A DNA stretch of 64,000 nucleotides from JAGVSZ01 sp963747775 (lineage in GTDB: Bacteria > Pseudomonadota > Gammaproteobacteria > Burkholderiales > SG8-39), in NCBI GenBank assembly GCA_963747775.1, contig CAVVGT010000016.1, forward strand, positions 310,001 to 374,000, written 5' to 3'. The notes beneath the pieces are model-generated. The model worked only from the letters and a program-made list of their open reading frames with translations, was not told the origin of the DNA and ran no database searches. The position numbers and the translations under genes are program-made. Of this stretch, positions 36,936-46,081 are shown in pieces. How positions within the stretch are numbered: position 1 is the stretch's first letter; each line of letters opens with the position of its first letter.

Positions 36936-38092
36936 CTATGGTCGCTCTTTCGCGCGAATTTCCAGCATCAGCGCATCTGCAAAGAACTTTGCGGCCCAGT
37001 TGAGGTATTCGTAGGCGCCGTACTCGCCCCAGATCGGCTGCGAGCCCTTGATTCCCCCGCGAATACCGGGGTCCGCCGCGTCCAGATCCTGCGTGCTCGA
37101 GAGGTAGCGGTTCATCCGCTCCGCAGCGCGAAGATAACGCGGATTCTTCGTCATCTCGTAGAGCCTGCAGCCAGACGATCGCGGTCTGGGCGTCGCCTGT
37201 CAGGCAGCTCCACTTCGCCGCGTCGTTCCAATCCGAATCGAATCGACCCGCGAGGCTTCCGTCGGGTCTCTGTCTGGCAAGCAGGGCGTCGGCTGCAAGC
37301 CGGGCCGCGTCCTGGAAGCGCTTCTCGCCAAGAAGGGCCCCGGCTTCAAGTAGCCCTTCCATCGTATAGGCGATGGTGTGCAGCAATGGTCGGATTATGT
37401 CATCCAGGCAGCAATCCTCGAACCAGCCGTTGGAACGCTGCTTGGTCAGGACGAAATTCAGGTTCCGCACGACGGCCTCGCGATGCGCCGGATCGCGAGT
37501 TATTTCGTGCGCTTCCGAGCAGTCCCCAGGCCGTGCGCGTGTCGTAGACATTTACTCCGTGCCGTGCGTATCGGGACGCGTGCCGCCGCCACGCCCCGTC
37601 GGGATCCATCGCTCCCACCAGAAAGTCGGCGCCTCGCTGCGCCGCTCGACGAAAAGTCTCGTCGTGGGTCTCCTTGAAGGCGGCGGACCAGCCGAACAGC
37701 ACCTGGCCCGTGTTGAAGATCGCCGCGGTCGCCGGGAAGTCGATGACGCCCCCCTGAACGGCGCCGTTCTCCATCTGGACGTCCGCCTCCCACTGCGCCA
37801 TCCGGATTGCACGCTCGCGATACTCGCTTGTTCCAGTGAGCGAAGCGTATGCGAAGAAAGTCGGAATGATGTAGCCGGTGGTCTCAGGGTAGGAGGCCAG
37901 CCAGCCCGACCGCTTGTGGTCCCGCATGTGCCGCAAGGCGTAGCCTCGGGATACGCCTGCATCCGGAGTTGCGTCTTGGGCGCGGCACAGCCACTGCATG
38001 GCTGCCTCGAGGTGAATCTCGGGCGCCCTTGCGGGGGAGCGTCGGTCCAGCAGGTCAGGCAGGGCGAGGGAGATACGCTTCGTCCACAACAT
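36936..38092 (-). pseudogene. Alpha/alpha-toroid (glycosidase- or epimerase-like) protein, two frameshifts
   Basis: From ATG 38092: EAAMQWLCRAQDATPDAGVS, RSGWLASYPETTGYIIPTFF, IFNTGQVLFGWSAAFKETHD, RGADFLVGAMDPDGAWRRHA. Near 37540 the frame changes to REAVVRNLNFVLTKQRSNGW, FEDCCLDDIIRPLLHTIAYT and MEGLLEAGALLGEKRFQDAA. Near 37160 it changes again to MTKNPRYLRAAERMNRYLSS, GEYGAYEYLNWAAKFFADAL. The repeating helical pairs with TGQ and W/D pairs resemble six-hairpin glycosidase or C5-epimerase-like proteins. The reading frame is open a little upstream of 38092. The exact family is not certain. Confidence 0.6.
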
Positions 38093-38194
38093 CTCGGTTG
38101 GTCCGTAGAAGAAGGGTTCGTAGACGAATGGTGTTGAGACAGTTGCCGCGTCAGCCCCGCGACCAGCACGCTTGCACGTTGCTGATCGCGCACT

Positions 38195-38923
38195 TCATTT
38201 TTCCGCGGCAACCACGTAAGCATGACTCAATGCGCTGCCCAGCCCTGGCAGGTTGGTGAGCATCGCGCGCACGCCACGGGACTCGGCGAAACGTTGCACG
38301 GCACCGAACCGGCCAGGGAATATGGGTACCCAGGTAACGTGCACTCGCCGGAGCCCGCAGCGTCGGAATACCTGTGTGAGCTGGCCAGGCGAATCGCACC
38401 GGAGCCGACTATCGTAGCCTCGTAAACGGGCGGCGAACCGCCACGTCAAGTTGGGCACGAAATTGGCGTTCAGCGCATCGACCCACACCCATCCTCCGGG
38501 CCGCACGACCCGTGCGAGCTCGCGGACGGCGCGCTCGGGATCCGACAATGCCTGCAGCACGCCGAAGCAGATGGCACCGTCGCAACAGTTCGAGGCCAGC
38601 GGAAGTCTGGTGACATCCGCCCCGAGCAGGAGCAGCGAGGCCTCCTCCGATCGTTGCTGGGCTTTGCGCAGCGATGGGAGGGAATAATCGACAGCGACGA
38701 CCTGCTGTCCAGCAGCGACCATCGCCCTGGCGTATGTGCCCGCGCCGCATCCCGCATCGAGCCACATGCCGCCCGCCCTCTGCGGCCGCCACGACCGCAG
38801 GAAGTTACGCAGCCGCGCCTGCAGCCCGGCCTCGCTCCACCCCGCGATGCCGGCATCGTTCTCGTGCTCGAGGCCGAACTCCTCGAAGCGACGCCGCCAG
38901 GTTGTCTCAAACTCCGACCGCAT
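38195..38923 (-). CDS. SAM-dependent methyltransferase (class I)
   Basis: 242 residues from ATG 38923 (TTG 38938 overlaps the previous stop as an alternative). Motifs: GGMWLDAGCGAGTYARAMVA (motif I), VVAVDYSLPSLRKAQQRSEE, CDGAICFGVLQALSDPERAV and VVRPGGWVWVDALN. A Methyltransf_11-type enzyme, translationally linked to the small unknown gene upstream. In XrtA loci such enzymes are accessory sugar methylases. Confidence 0.75.
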   Translation of the reverse strand: MRSEFETTWRRRFEEFGLEHENDAGIAGWSEAGLQARLRNFLRSWRPQRAGGMWLDAGCGAGTYARAMVAAGQQVVAVDYSLPSLRKAQQRSEEASLLLLGADVTRLPLASNCCDGAICFGVLQALSDPERAVRELARVVRPGGWVWVDALNANFVPNLTWRFAARLRGYDSRLRCDSPGQLTQVFRRCGLRRVHVTWVPIFPGRFGAVQRFAESRGVRAMLTNLPGLGSALSHAYVVAAEK

Positions 38924-38934
38924 GGCCGACTGAC

Positions 38935-39480
38935 TCAACTGAGCGCGATCGGGTCAGAGGCACTTAGGCGAGGGGCAGCCTCGTGCGATGCGTGTGGCCT
39001 CCGAAATCCCGCCTCGACGAGAAGGAGGAGGTTCCAGAACCTCTGAACTCTTGGCGCGTTGACGCTCTCCCGTGTCCCGAATTGATCCAGCCATCTGTTC
39101 AACGCAGCGACATCGACGATGTGATCGATCGCTTCACCGTAGTCACGGATGAGCGATCGCATTCTATCGAGATGTTGCCCAACCAGTGCCCTGGTATCTA
39201 TCTCCGGCGGCGCCAGGGAGCGCCTCAAATCCGGATAGAGCCGGATGACCAGGTTGGTGAGCGTTCCCCGCGCTCTGCGATAGAGGGACGGTGGCCGAGG
39301 GGGCGTGAACAAGTTGGCGAATCGGTCGCGGGCGTACGGCAAATATAGGGATTGACGATTCAAGTCGCCGTAATCGAGATTCGACCAGAAAGTGACCATC
39401 TCGGCCGTATAGAACGATGGGGCGACCGGGATTTCGCAGTTTGCAAGCTCTGCGGAGAGAAGTCCGTACACGATCGTCAT
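38935..39480 (-). CDS. Protein of unknown function, coupled to CapK-like gene
   Basis: 181 residues from ATG 39480, which overlaps the CapK-like stop as ATGA. No domain is recognised with confidence. The central run FYTAEMVTFWSNLDYGDLNR QSLYLPYARDRFANLFTPP and the Leu-rich C-terminus (VQRFWNLLLLVEAGFRRP) resemble the last part of asparagine-synthase-like proteins, in which a 'slylPy-rd' segment is followed by the C-terminal helix. It might be a C-terminal fragment of such a protein, but no upstream part is present. No signal peptide. Confidence 0.5.
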   Translation of the reverse strand: MTIVYGLLSAELANCEIPVAPSFYTAEMVTFWSNLDYGDLNRQSLYLPYARDRFANLFTPPRPPSLYRRARGTLTNLVIRLYPDLRRSLAPPEIDTRALVGQHLDRMRSLIRDYGEAIDHIVDVAALNRWLDQFGTRESVNAPRVQRFWNLLLLVEAGFRRPHASHEAAPRLSASDPIALS

Positions 39481-40886
39481 GGGTGCTTTTCCGCCGACAG
39501 AGGACTACTTTCTGGTTCTTCGAACGATGTCAGCGGAGCGGTAACGTTGCTAACGACGTAGCGGAATTTGCCCGAGCTCTCCGCGGCAATGTGGGGCACT
39601 TCCTCCATGACAATCTTCACGCCATGGCCGAGTCGCGCCTTCAGGCCGTGCTCGACCGCGCTGCGTACCGCCTCGCAATACCCGTTGCCCGGCACGAGCA
39701 GCACTCGTGTCACGTCGATGCTCTCCTGGATGATCTTAAAGGATTCGATTCCCGGATTCTCGCGCAGCACGTAGATCAGGGCGAGCCCGTGCATCAGGGT
39801 GCCATCGGCGGCGACGACGAGGTCCGTCATCCTGCCCTGGATGTCGCCGAGGAGCGGCAGACCGCGGCCGCAAGCGCATGGACGGTCATCCAGGACGCCG
39901 ATGTCTCCCGTGCGATATCGCACGAAGGGGAAGTCCTTCGTCGCCAGGTGGGTCACGACGATTTCGCCCGGCTCGCCTGGAGCCGCCCGCGAGCCGTCCG
40001 GCCGAACCGTCTCAACGATCACGTCCTCCGCCGCAATGTGCATGCCGCCGCTCGGGCACTCGTGCGCCACGAAGCCCGCATCGCGGCCGCCATAGCCGTT
40101 CGCAACCCGACAACCGAAGGTCCTAGCGATCGCTTGACGCTGATCGTCGTAGAGCTTTTCGGCTGTCACGAACGCGACCTTGATTCCCAGATCGTCCATC
40201 TTTGCCGCCCGCCGTTCGGCGTGCCGGGCGATGAGCGCAAGGGACGACGGGTAACCGAAGAGCATGGCCGGTCTCGCCTCGCGTATCGCGAGGATAAAAC
40301 TATCCAGATTGGCTTCGGACATCTCGAACGCGGGCAGGAGTCGCGTCCGAAGCAGTCGATCGCGCAATGCCCGGACGCGATCCTGTGCACCGAGCTCGAT
40401 CGGGGAGCCCCAGACCACGATCTCGGGATCGCCGATGTCGACGCCCCACCAACGCGTCGCACGCCATTTTGCCGCCACGTCGTGGCTGACGCGCTGGCGA
40501 GCGATGAAGAACACCAGCGGTTCGCCGGTCGAGCCCCCTGTGTTGAAGCGCCTGAGATCTTCTGCCGCATCGGACTTCAGCCGGTCGATATTGGCCCGGA
40601 TGGCCTGCTTAGTGAGGAACGGCATTCTCTCGAGGTCCTGAAGCGAGGAGAGCCGCGCTGGCACGATTGAGTGCTGCGCAAGGAGGTCCCGGTAATATGG
40701 GACGTGCTGGCTTGCGTGTTGCAGAAGGCTACGCAGCCTGTCGAGTTGGAGCGCGGCGAGCCGTTCGGCGGGCCACCATTGGGACTCTTCGAGCGCGCGC
40801 CGAACCGCGACAGTGGCATGACCCTTCAGCCGCTCGTGCAGGGGGAAGACGAGCAAAGCGCAGACACGCGTGTAGAGCCCGGGCAT
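39477..40886 (-). CDS. CapK/PaaK-like adenylate-forming enzyme
   Basis: 469 residues from ATG 40886. Phenylacetate-CoA-ligase-like fold: LRSLLQHASQHVPYYRDLLA, MPFLTKQAIRANIDRLKSD, DLRRFNTGGSTGEPLVFFIA (ATP-binding P-loop), FGCRVANGYGGRDAGFVAHE, FPFVRYRTGDIGVLDDRPCA and CGRGLPLLGDIQGRMTDLVV. CapK-type relatives are common in capsule and EPS loci, where they are assumed to activate a carboxylate for transfer. It starts four bases beyond the GT4 stop region and overlaps the next gene, indicating one operon. Confidence 0.85.
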   Translation of the reverse strand: MPGLYTRVCALLVFPLHERLKGHATVAVRRALEESQWWPAERLAALQLDRLRSLLQHASQHVPYYRDLLAQHSIVPARLSSLQDLERMPFLTKQAIRANIDRLKSDAAEDLRRFNTGGSTGEPLVFFIARQRVSHDVAAKWRATRWWGVDIGDPEIVVWGSPIELGAQDRVRALRDRLLRTRLLPAFEMSEANLDSFILAIREARPAMLFGYPSSLALIARHAERRAAKMDDLGIKVAFVTAEKLYDDQRQAIARTFGCRVANGYGGRDAGFVAHECPSGGMHIAAEDVIVETVRPDGSRAAPGEPGEIVVTHLATKDFPFVRYRTGDIGVLDDRPCACGRGLPLLGDIQGRMTDLVVAADGTLMHGLALIYVLRENPGIESFKIIQESIDVTRVLLVPGNGYCEAVRSAVEHGLKARLGHGVKIVMEEVPHIAAESSGKFRYVVSNVTAPLTSFEEPESSPLSAEKHP

Positions 40887-40889
40887 CGA

Positions 40890-41996
40890 CTACTCGCTCG
40901 CGCGCGCGTGCTTTGCCTGCGCCGGCTCAAGAACCAACGCCGCATAAATGTCGAACCACGCTTCGCGCACATAGGGCCAAGCGCACCGCTCGGCCGCGGC
41001 GCGACCGGCTTCGGCCAACGACGAGGCCAATGTAGGAGACTCGAGCACGCGCAGCACCGCCTCCGCCATCGCATCGGGCCGCCGCGCATCGACCAGCAAA
41101 GCGTTTCGGCCCTCGTCAACCAAATAGGGTACGCCACCCACGTTGGTACTCACGACCGGAACGCAGGACGCCCACGCCTCCAGGATCGAGATCGGCATGT
41201 TGTCGACCGTGCTCGGGTTGAGCATCAGCGACGCGGACCTGTACAGAGCGGAGATCTCGCGATTGTCCAGGCTGCCGCTGAACGTGACCCCATCGGCTAC
41301 GCCGAGCTCGACGGCGAGCGCTTCGAGATCCACGCGTGCCGGCCCGGAGCCCGCGACCGTCAGGCGCGCGTCCGGGTGGCGCTTCCGCACGATAGCGAAA
41401 GCACGAATCGCCGTGTCGACGTCATAGATCGGCTCGAGGTTCCTCGTCACGATGAGATGCGGCGCGGCCGGCGTGCAGGATCGTGGCGGGAATCTTGCGA
41501 GATCGATGATGTTCGGGACGATGCGGGTCGCCACGCCGTAGCGCGCGAACACCGAAGCCAGGAACCGGCTTGGAACCACCACGGTCGATGCGAGGGCGAG
41601 CGCTGGTTTGATCCGCGCGAAAGAATCGGCGAAGAACTGCTCCGCGTTTCCGCCCCGGTAGTTCACCACCACGGGGACTCGCTTGTGGTGCGCGACCCAG
41701 ATCGCCGGTGCCGCGAAGAGGTGCCACGACCAGCCCGAGTTCGCCATGACATGCACAAGCTGTGCCCGCCCGAACGCGCGCCACAGCGCGACAAGGTACG
41801 GCACCATGCGGAACAGCGCACGAACGCCGAGAAGGCGGCCGACGAAGGCTGGACGATAGGGTGGATTCGTCCCCACCACTTCCACCTGCACCCCTTCGAA
41901 TCGCAGGAGCTCCGCGAGCTGGCGCGTCTGGTTCGCCATCCCGCCGGACGGAGGCGGCAGCGGCCCGACCATCGCGATCCGGTTCGGCATCATCAC
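40890..41996 (-). CDS. GT4 family glycosyltransferase
   Basis: 368 residues from ATG 41996, overlapping the previous gene by four bases (ATGA). GT-B features: RIAMVGPLPPPSGGMANQTR (N-terminal loop), HLFAAPAIWVAHHKRVPVVV, VVNYRGGNAEQFFADSF, LIVTRNLEPIYDVDTAIRAF and the C-terminal MPISILEAWASCVPVVSTNV (ExxxxG/E motif region). A retaining sugar transferase acting at the cytoplasmic face on the lipid-linked EPS precursor. Confidence 0.85.
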   Translation of the reverse strand: MMMPNRIAMVGPLPPPSGGMANQTRQLAELLRFEGVQVEVVGTNPPYRPAFVGRLLGVRALFRMVPYLVALWRAFGRAQLVHVMANSGWSWHLFAAPAIWVAHHKRVPVVVNYRGGNAEQFFADSFARIKPALALASTVVVPSRFLASVFARYGVATRIVPNIIDLARFPPRSCTPAAPHLIVTRNLEPIYDVDTAIRAFAIVRKRHPDARLTVAGSGPARVDLEALAVELGVADGVTFSGSLDNREISALYRSASLMLNPSTVDNMPISILEAWASCVPVVSTNVGGVPYLVDEGRNALLVDARRPDAMAEAVLRVLESPTLASSLAEAGRAAAERCAWPYVREAWFDIYAALVLEPAQAKHARASE

Positions 41997-43237
41997 GCGC
42001 TCGCGGCTGCGAGCGCGGCTTCATACACAGACCGGTACCTCGCCACGCTTCGTCGCCAGTTACGTTCCGATTCGACGAACCGTCGGCCGCCCGCCTTGAC
42101 CGTGGTCCAGGTCTCCGGATGTCCGAGCACCTCGAGCACCTTGTCCGCGAGCGCAACGGCATTGCCGGCCGGGAACAGGAAGCCGTTCACGCCGTCCTGG
42201 ATGAGCTCGCGATGCCCGCCTACGTCCGACGCGATGAGCAGCCGTCCCTGCGCCATGGCCTCGAGAGGCTTTAGCGGCGTGACGAGATCCGTGAGGCGCA
42301 TGGAAAGGCGCGGATACACGAGCACGTCGACCAGGTCGTAGTAGCGGTCCACTTCGGCGTGAGGGATCCGGCCGGTGAAGATCACTTTGTCTGCAGCATC
42401 GAGCCGCGCAGCGCGCTCCTTGAGCAAGGCATCCTGCGGGCCGCCGCCGACGAGCAGAACGCGCGCGCGCGGCTCCTCGCGAAGGATGGCCGGCAGCGCA
42501 TCGAGGAGGAGGCCAAGCCCTTCGTACGCATAGAACGAGCCGACGAAGCCGAGCACGACCGCGCCGTCCAGGCCGAGCGCGCGACGCAGCGAGGCGTCCG
42601 CCCCGCCGCGCGCCGTGAATCTCTCGATGTCGACGGCGTTGGGAATCACCGTGATTCTCTCCGCAGGAACTCCGCGTGCGGCGATCTCGGACCGCAGGCC
42701 TTCGCAGATACAGGTGACCGCATCGGCCCGCTTGAGCGCGTAGGTCTCGAGCGCTCGGCTCAACCGATAGCGGACGCCCCATTCGCGGGCCGTGCCGAGA
42801 TCGACTGCTGCGTCCTCCCAGAACGCCCTGACTTCATAGACCACCGGAAGCCGATGGCGACGCCCGACCCGGAGCGCCGGGATCGCATTGAGCACGGGCG
42901 AATGCGCATGCAGAAGGTCCGGCTTGACCCTGCCGACCACCTCCTCGAGCCGGCTCGCCGTGGCCCGCATCAGGGCAATCTCGCGTGCGATCGGGAGCCT
43001 CGAGATCCCCTTGGGTACCCACCGGGTGCGGAAGAAATCAAGGCCTTCGATGCCTTCCTCGACATCCCCTGGAGCGGAGTGCTTCGGACTGGTCAGGTGA
43101 AACGTCTCCCATCCCAGCGCCCGCTGCTCGCGCAGGATCGCCGCGGTGCGAAACGTGTAGCCGCTGTGGAGCGGAATCGAGTGATCCAGGACGTGAAGAA
43201 TCCGCACCCGGGCCGCGACCGACCTAGGCAGGCGCAT
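41993..43237 (-). CDS. XrtA-associated GT4 glycosyltransferase (Daro_2409/TIGR04063 type)
   Basis: 414 residues from ATG 43237. The start RILHVLDHSIPLHSGYTFRT and ILREQRALGWETFHLTSPKH is the signature of the exosortase A-linked glycosyltransferase family TIGR04063. Later: VYEVRAFWEDAAVDLGTARE, AVTCICEGLRSEIAARGV, VLGFVGSFYAYEGLGLLLDA and LVTPLKPLEAMAQGRLLIAS. It overlaps the end of the GT2 gene by 14 bases. Genes of this family are found almost only in XrtA/PEP-CTERM EPS loci. Confidence 0.9.
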   Translation of the reverse strand: MRLPRSVAARVRILHVLDHSIPLHSGYTFRTAAILREQRALGWETFHLTSPKHSAPGDVEEGIEGLDFFRTRWVPKGISRLPIAREIALMRATASRLEEVVGRVKPDLLHAHSPVLNAIPALRVGRRHRLPVVYEVRAFWEDAAVDLGTAREWGVRYRLSRALETYALKRADAVTCICEGLRSEIAARGVPAERITVIPNAVDIERFTARGGADASLRRALGLDGAVVLGFVGSFYAYEGLGLLLDALPAILREEPRARVLLVGGGPQDALLKERAARLDAADKVIFTGRIPHAEVDRYYDLVDVLVYPRLSMRLTDLVTPLKPLEAMAQGRLLIASDVGGHRELIQDGVNGFLFPAGNAVALADKVLEVLGHPETWTTVKAGGRRFVESERNWRRSVARYRSVYEAALAAASA

Positions 43238-44117
43238 GTTGCCGGCGCCCCGCGACCTCTCGTTGCTTCCGTATGCGCCGGGCCGCGACCCAGTCGAACG
43301 GCGTGTCGATGCCGCGCCAATCGACCTTCGGCGAGGGCGATAAGGCGTAGAGCTCCCCCACGGTCCGCGGCATCGCGGCCGCACCAGCGGTCTTCAGCAC
43401 GCGCCTGAGCATCGCCGTCTCGAAATGACCCACGCTGTACCGCACCCGCCGTCGGAAGTACTGTCGCCATCCCGCGGGCGTCCAGACGGGAATCGACCTG
43501 AACGAGAACGTGCTCTGTCGGACCGGCAAAACGCGCTCGTCATCCCACTTCGTGCTTGCCGGGTCGAGGTCCCACTTGGCGAGCGCCCCAATCAGCCCGT
43601 CCTCGCGCACGAAACCGATCGGCATGCGAATCCCTGCGCGGCGAATGCGAGCGAGAAGCTCCTCGCGGACGGCGTAGAGATTGCCCAACACGCCCCGCTC
43701 ACTGATGACGGACTCGACCTGCGCGTGGCGGCTCCTGCCAGACGACGGCACTGCCGATGCGACAAGTGCCCTAGGGTTCGTCTCCAGAGCGTTCGCGAGG
43801 AGCGCAATTGAGCGGGGGTCGGGTACGGCATCCCCGTCGACGAAGGCGGCCGCTCCGCCGTCCGGCATATGCTCATGAACAAAGATGTTCCACGCGTTCG
43901 ACTTGTCGCCTTTGGCGATGACGAGCGGCACGATGTTCGGCCGCGTCCTCGCGTATCCCTCGACGAGGCCGGCTGTGCGATCCGTGCATCCATTCGCGAG
44001 AACGAAGACCTTGGCCGACCCCGGGCATCCGGCGGCGGGCAGGCTATTGAGGCAGCGGATGATGTTGCGTTCTTCGTTGTGCGCGAACACTGCAACGGCT
44101 TTGATGTCGACAGTCAT
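43224..44117 (-). CDS. GT2 family glycosyltransferase
   Basis: 297 residues from ATG 44117. GT-A fold: KAVAVFAHNEERNIIRCLNS, VFVLANGCTDRTAGLVEGYA, GAAAFVDGDAVPDPRSIALL (DGD metal motif) and GIRMPIGFVREDGLIGALAK. It starts just after the amidotransferase stop at 44141. It is probably inverting and adds one sugar of the EPS repeat. The frame is open upstream but overlaps the amidotransferase and is not coding. Confidence 0.85.
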   Translation of the reverse strand: MTVDIKAVAVFAHNEERNIIRCLNSLPAAGCPGSAKVFVLANGCTDRTAGLVEGYARTRPNIVPLVIAKGDKSNAWNIFVHEHMPDGGAAAFVDGDAVPDPRSIALLANALETNPRALVASAVPSSGRSRHAQVESVISERGVLGNLYAVREELLARIRRAGIRMPIGFVREDGLIGALAKWDLDPASTKWDDERVLPVRQSTFSFRSIPVWTPAGWRQYFRRRVRYSVGHFETAMLRRVLKTAGAAAMPRTVGELYALSPSPKVDWRGIDTPFDWVAARRIRKQREVAGRRQHAPA

Positions 44118-44140
44118 GCTGCTTCTTTGCGCTGTGGGCC

Positions 44141-46063
44141 TCAGACCGCCTGCCGCAACGCGACGCTCCTGGCGTCCGCGACATGGTGCAGGAAGCGCTC
44201 GAACATCAAAAGCGTCCATATCGCAGCACTGAAGTCGCGGACCCCGGATTCGTGCGCGGCCAGCAGATGCTGCAAGTATCGCCGATTGAAGTATCCCGTA
44301 TCCAACAATCTGGAACCGAGCATCGCTTCTCTTACGCGCTCCCGTAGCGGCCCGCGAAACCAGCTTGCCAGCGGCACCGCGAAACCCATCTTCGGACGGT
44401 AGAGCAGGTCGGCGGACAAGCGCGACTCCATTGCCTTCTTCAGCAGATACTTCCCTTGCGTTCCGCGCAGTTTCAGCGAAGACGGGACCGTGGCGAGCCA
44501 CTCGACGAGCGGGTGGTCCATGAGGGGCTCGCGAACCTCGAGCGAGTGCGCCATGCTGGCTCGGTCCACTTTCGTGTTGATGTCACCGACGAGATAGGTC
44601 TTGAGATCCAGGTACTGCACGAGCGCCAGGGGATCGTCACGATTCGCGCGCGCCGCGTGCCGACGGAACACCTCGACGGCGTTGTAGCCGCCGAGCTTCG
44701 CCTTGAGGCCGTTGCTGAACAGCGCGGCGCGCATGTCGTCCCGCAGGATGGAGACGCCATGGAAGTAGCCCTCGACCGAATCGCGCGCCAGCGCCTGGAA
44801 GGTGCTCTTCGCGCGAAAGACGCGCGGCGCCCAGTCGGCCTTCGGGTAGACCCTCCCCAAGAGCCCGAACACTGGGAGCCGGACCGAGAGGGGCAGCGCG
44901 GAGCGCATCAGGTCCTCGGCCACGTGCATCCGATAGCGGCGATATCCGGCGAAGCTCTCGTCGCCGCCGTCCCCCGACAGAGCCACGGTCACGTGCGTGC
45001 GGGCGAGCTGGCATACCCGGTACGTGGGGATAGCTGAGCTGTCGGCAAAAGGCTCGTCGTAGGTGGCGGCGAGAATATCGATCAAGTCGAAGTCGTCGCT
45101 CTCGACCCGGTCGACGTGATGGCGCGTGCGGTAGCGGTCGGCGACCTCCTGCGCGTACCTCGACTCGTCGAACTCGGGATCCGCGAACGCGATGGAGCAG
45201 GTTTCGACCGGTCCCTTTGAGGGCCCGGCCATCATCGCGACAACCGCGCTCGAGTCGACGCCGCCCGAGAGGAACGCGCCGAGTGGCACCTCCGCGATCA
45301 GCCGGAGCTCGACCGATTCGCGCAGCCGGCGGACTAGCTCCTCGCACGCCTCCGCCTCGCCCATGCGGGCGTCCACCGTGAAGCGGACGTCCCAGTACTC
45401 TTCCGGAGCCGGGAGCGGTCGGCCGCGCACGACGGTCAGGGTGTGCGCCGGCGGGAGCTTGAGCGCGCCGCGGTAGATCGTGCGCGGCTCGGGAATGTAA
45501 CCGAGCGCGAAGTACTCCTCGACGGCGAAGGGGTCGAGCTCCCGGTCGAGTCCGGCGTGGGCGGTTAGTGCCTTCAGCTCCGAGCCGAAGATCAGGGTGC
45601 CGTCGTTCAACGCCGCGTAGTAGAGCGGCTTGACGCCGAGCCGGTCGCGCGCGAGGAAGACGGTCTCCCTGTTGCGGTCCCAGAGCGCGAAAGCGAACAT
45701 CCCGCGAAAGCGCTTCACGCACTCGGCTCCCCAGGCCTCCCAGGCGTGCACGATGACCTCCGTGTCGCTCCGGGTGTGGAAGATGTGACCGAGGCGGGTG
45801 AGTTCGGGGATCAGCTCCTGGAAGTTGTAGATCTCGCCGTTGAACACGACGCAGACCGTGCCGTCCTCGTTGTAGAGCGGCTGCTGGCCGGTGGCGAGGT
45901 CTATGATCGACAGGCGCCGGTGGCCGAGCCCGAGTCCCGGCTCGAGATGGATGCCGCCCTCGTCGGGACCGCGGTGGTGCTGGGTCTCGTTCATGCGCTC
46001 GACGAGGCCGCGCGAGATCTCCCGCTTGCCGCGGACGTCAAACACGCCCACGATGCCGCACAT
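44141..46063 (-). CDS. XrtA-associated asparagine synthase-type amidotransferase
   Basis: 640 residues from ATG 46063, the full length of the family. Cys2 (MCGIVGVFDV) is intact, followed by HHRGPDEGG, LGHRRLSIIDLATGQQPLYN and GEIYNFQEL of the glutaminase domain. The PPi loop is AFLSGGVDSSAVVAMM (residues 266-272 SGGVDSS), and the C-terminal KMGFAVPLASW is present. It matches the exosortase A system amidotransferase 1 family (TIGR03108). It likely amidates a uronic acid or similar group in the EPS. Located between the stp2-type sugar transferase and a GT2 gene, in the usual order of XrtA loci. Confidence 0.93.
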   Translation of the reverse strand: MCGIVGVFDVRGKREISRGLVERMNETQHHRGPDEGGIHLEPGLGLGHRRLSIIDLATGQQPLYNEDGTVCVVFNGEIYNFQELIPELTRLGHIFHTRSDTEVIVHAWEAWGAECVKRFRGMFAFALWDRNRETVFLARDRLGVKPLYYAALNDGTLIFGSELKALTAHAGLDRELDPFAVEEYFALGYIPEPRTIYRGALKLPPAHTLTVVRGRPLPAPEEYWDVRFTVDARMGEAEACEELVRRLRESVELRLIAEVPLGAFLSGGVDSSAVVAMMAGPSKGPVETCSIAFADPEFDESRYAQEVADRYRTRHHVDRVESDDFDLIDILAATYDEPFADSSAIPTYRVCQLARTHVTVALSGDGGDESFAGYRRYRMHVAEDLMRSALPLSVRLPVFGLLGRVYPKADWAPRVFRAKSTFQALARDSVEGYFHGVSILRDDMRAALFSNGLKAKLGGYNAVEVFRRHAARANRDDPLALVQYLDLKTYLVGDINTKVDRASMAHSLEVREPLMDHPLVEWLATVPSSLKLRGTQGKYLLKKAMESRLSADLLYRPKMGFAVPLASWFRGPLRERVREAMLGSRLLDTGYFNRRYLQHLLAAHESGVRDFSAAIWTLLMFERFLHHVADARSVALRQAV

Positions 46064-46081
46064 GATCCGGGTGCGCTCCGA

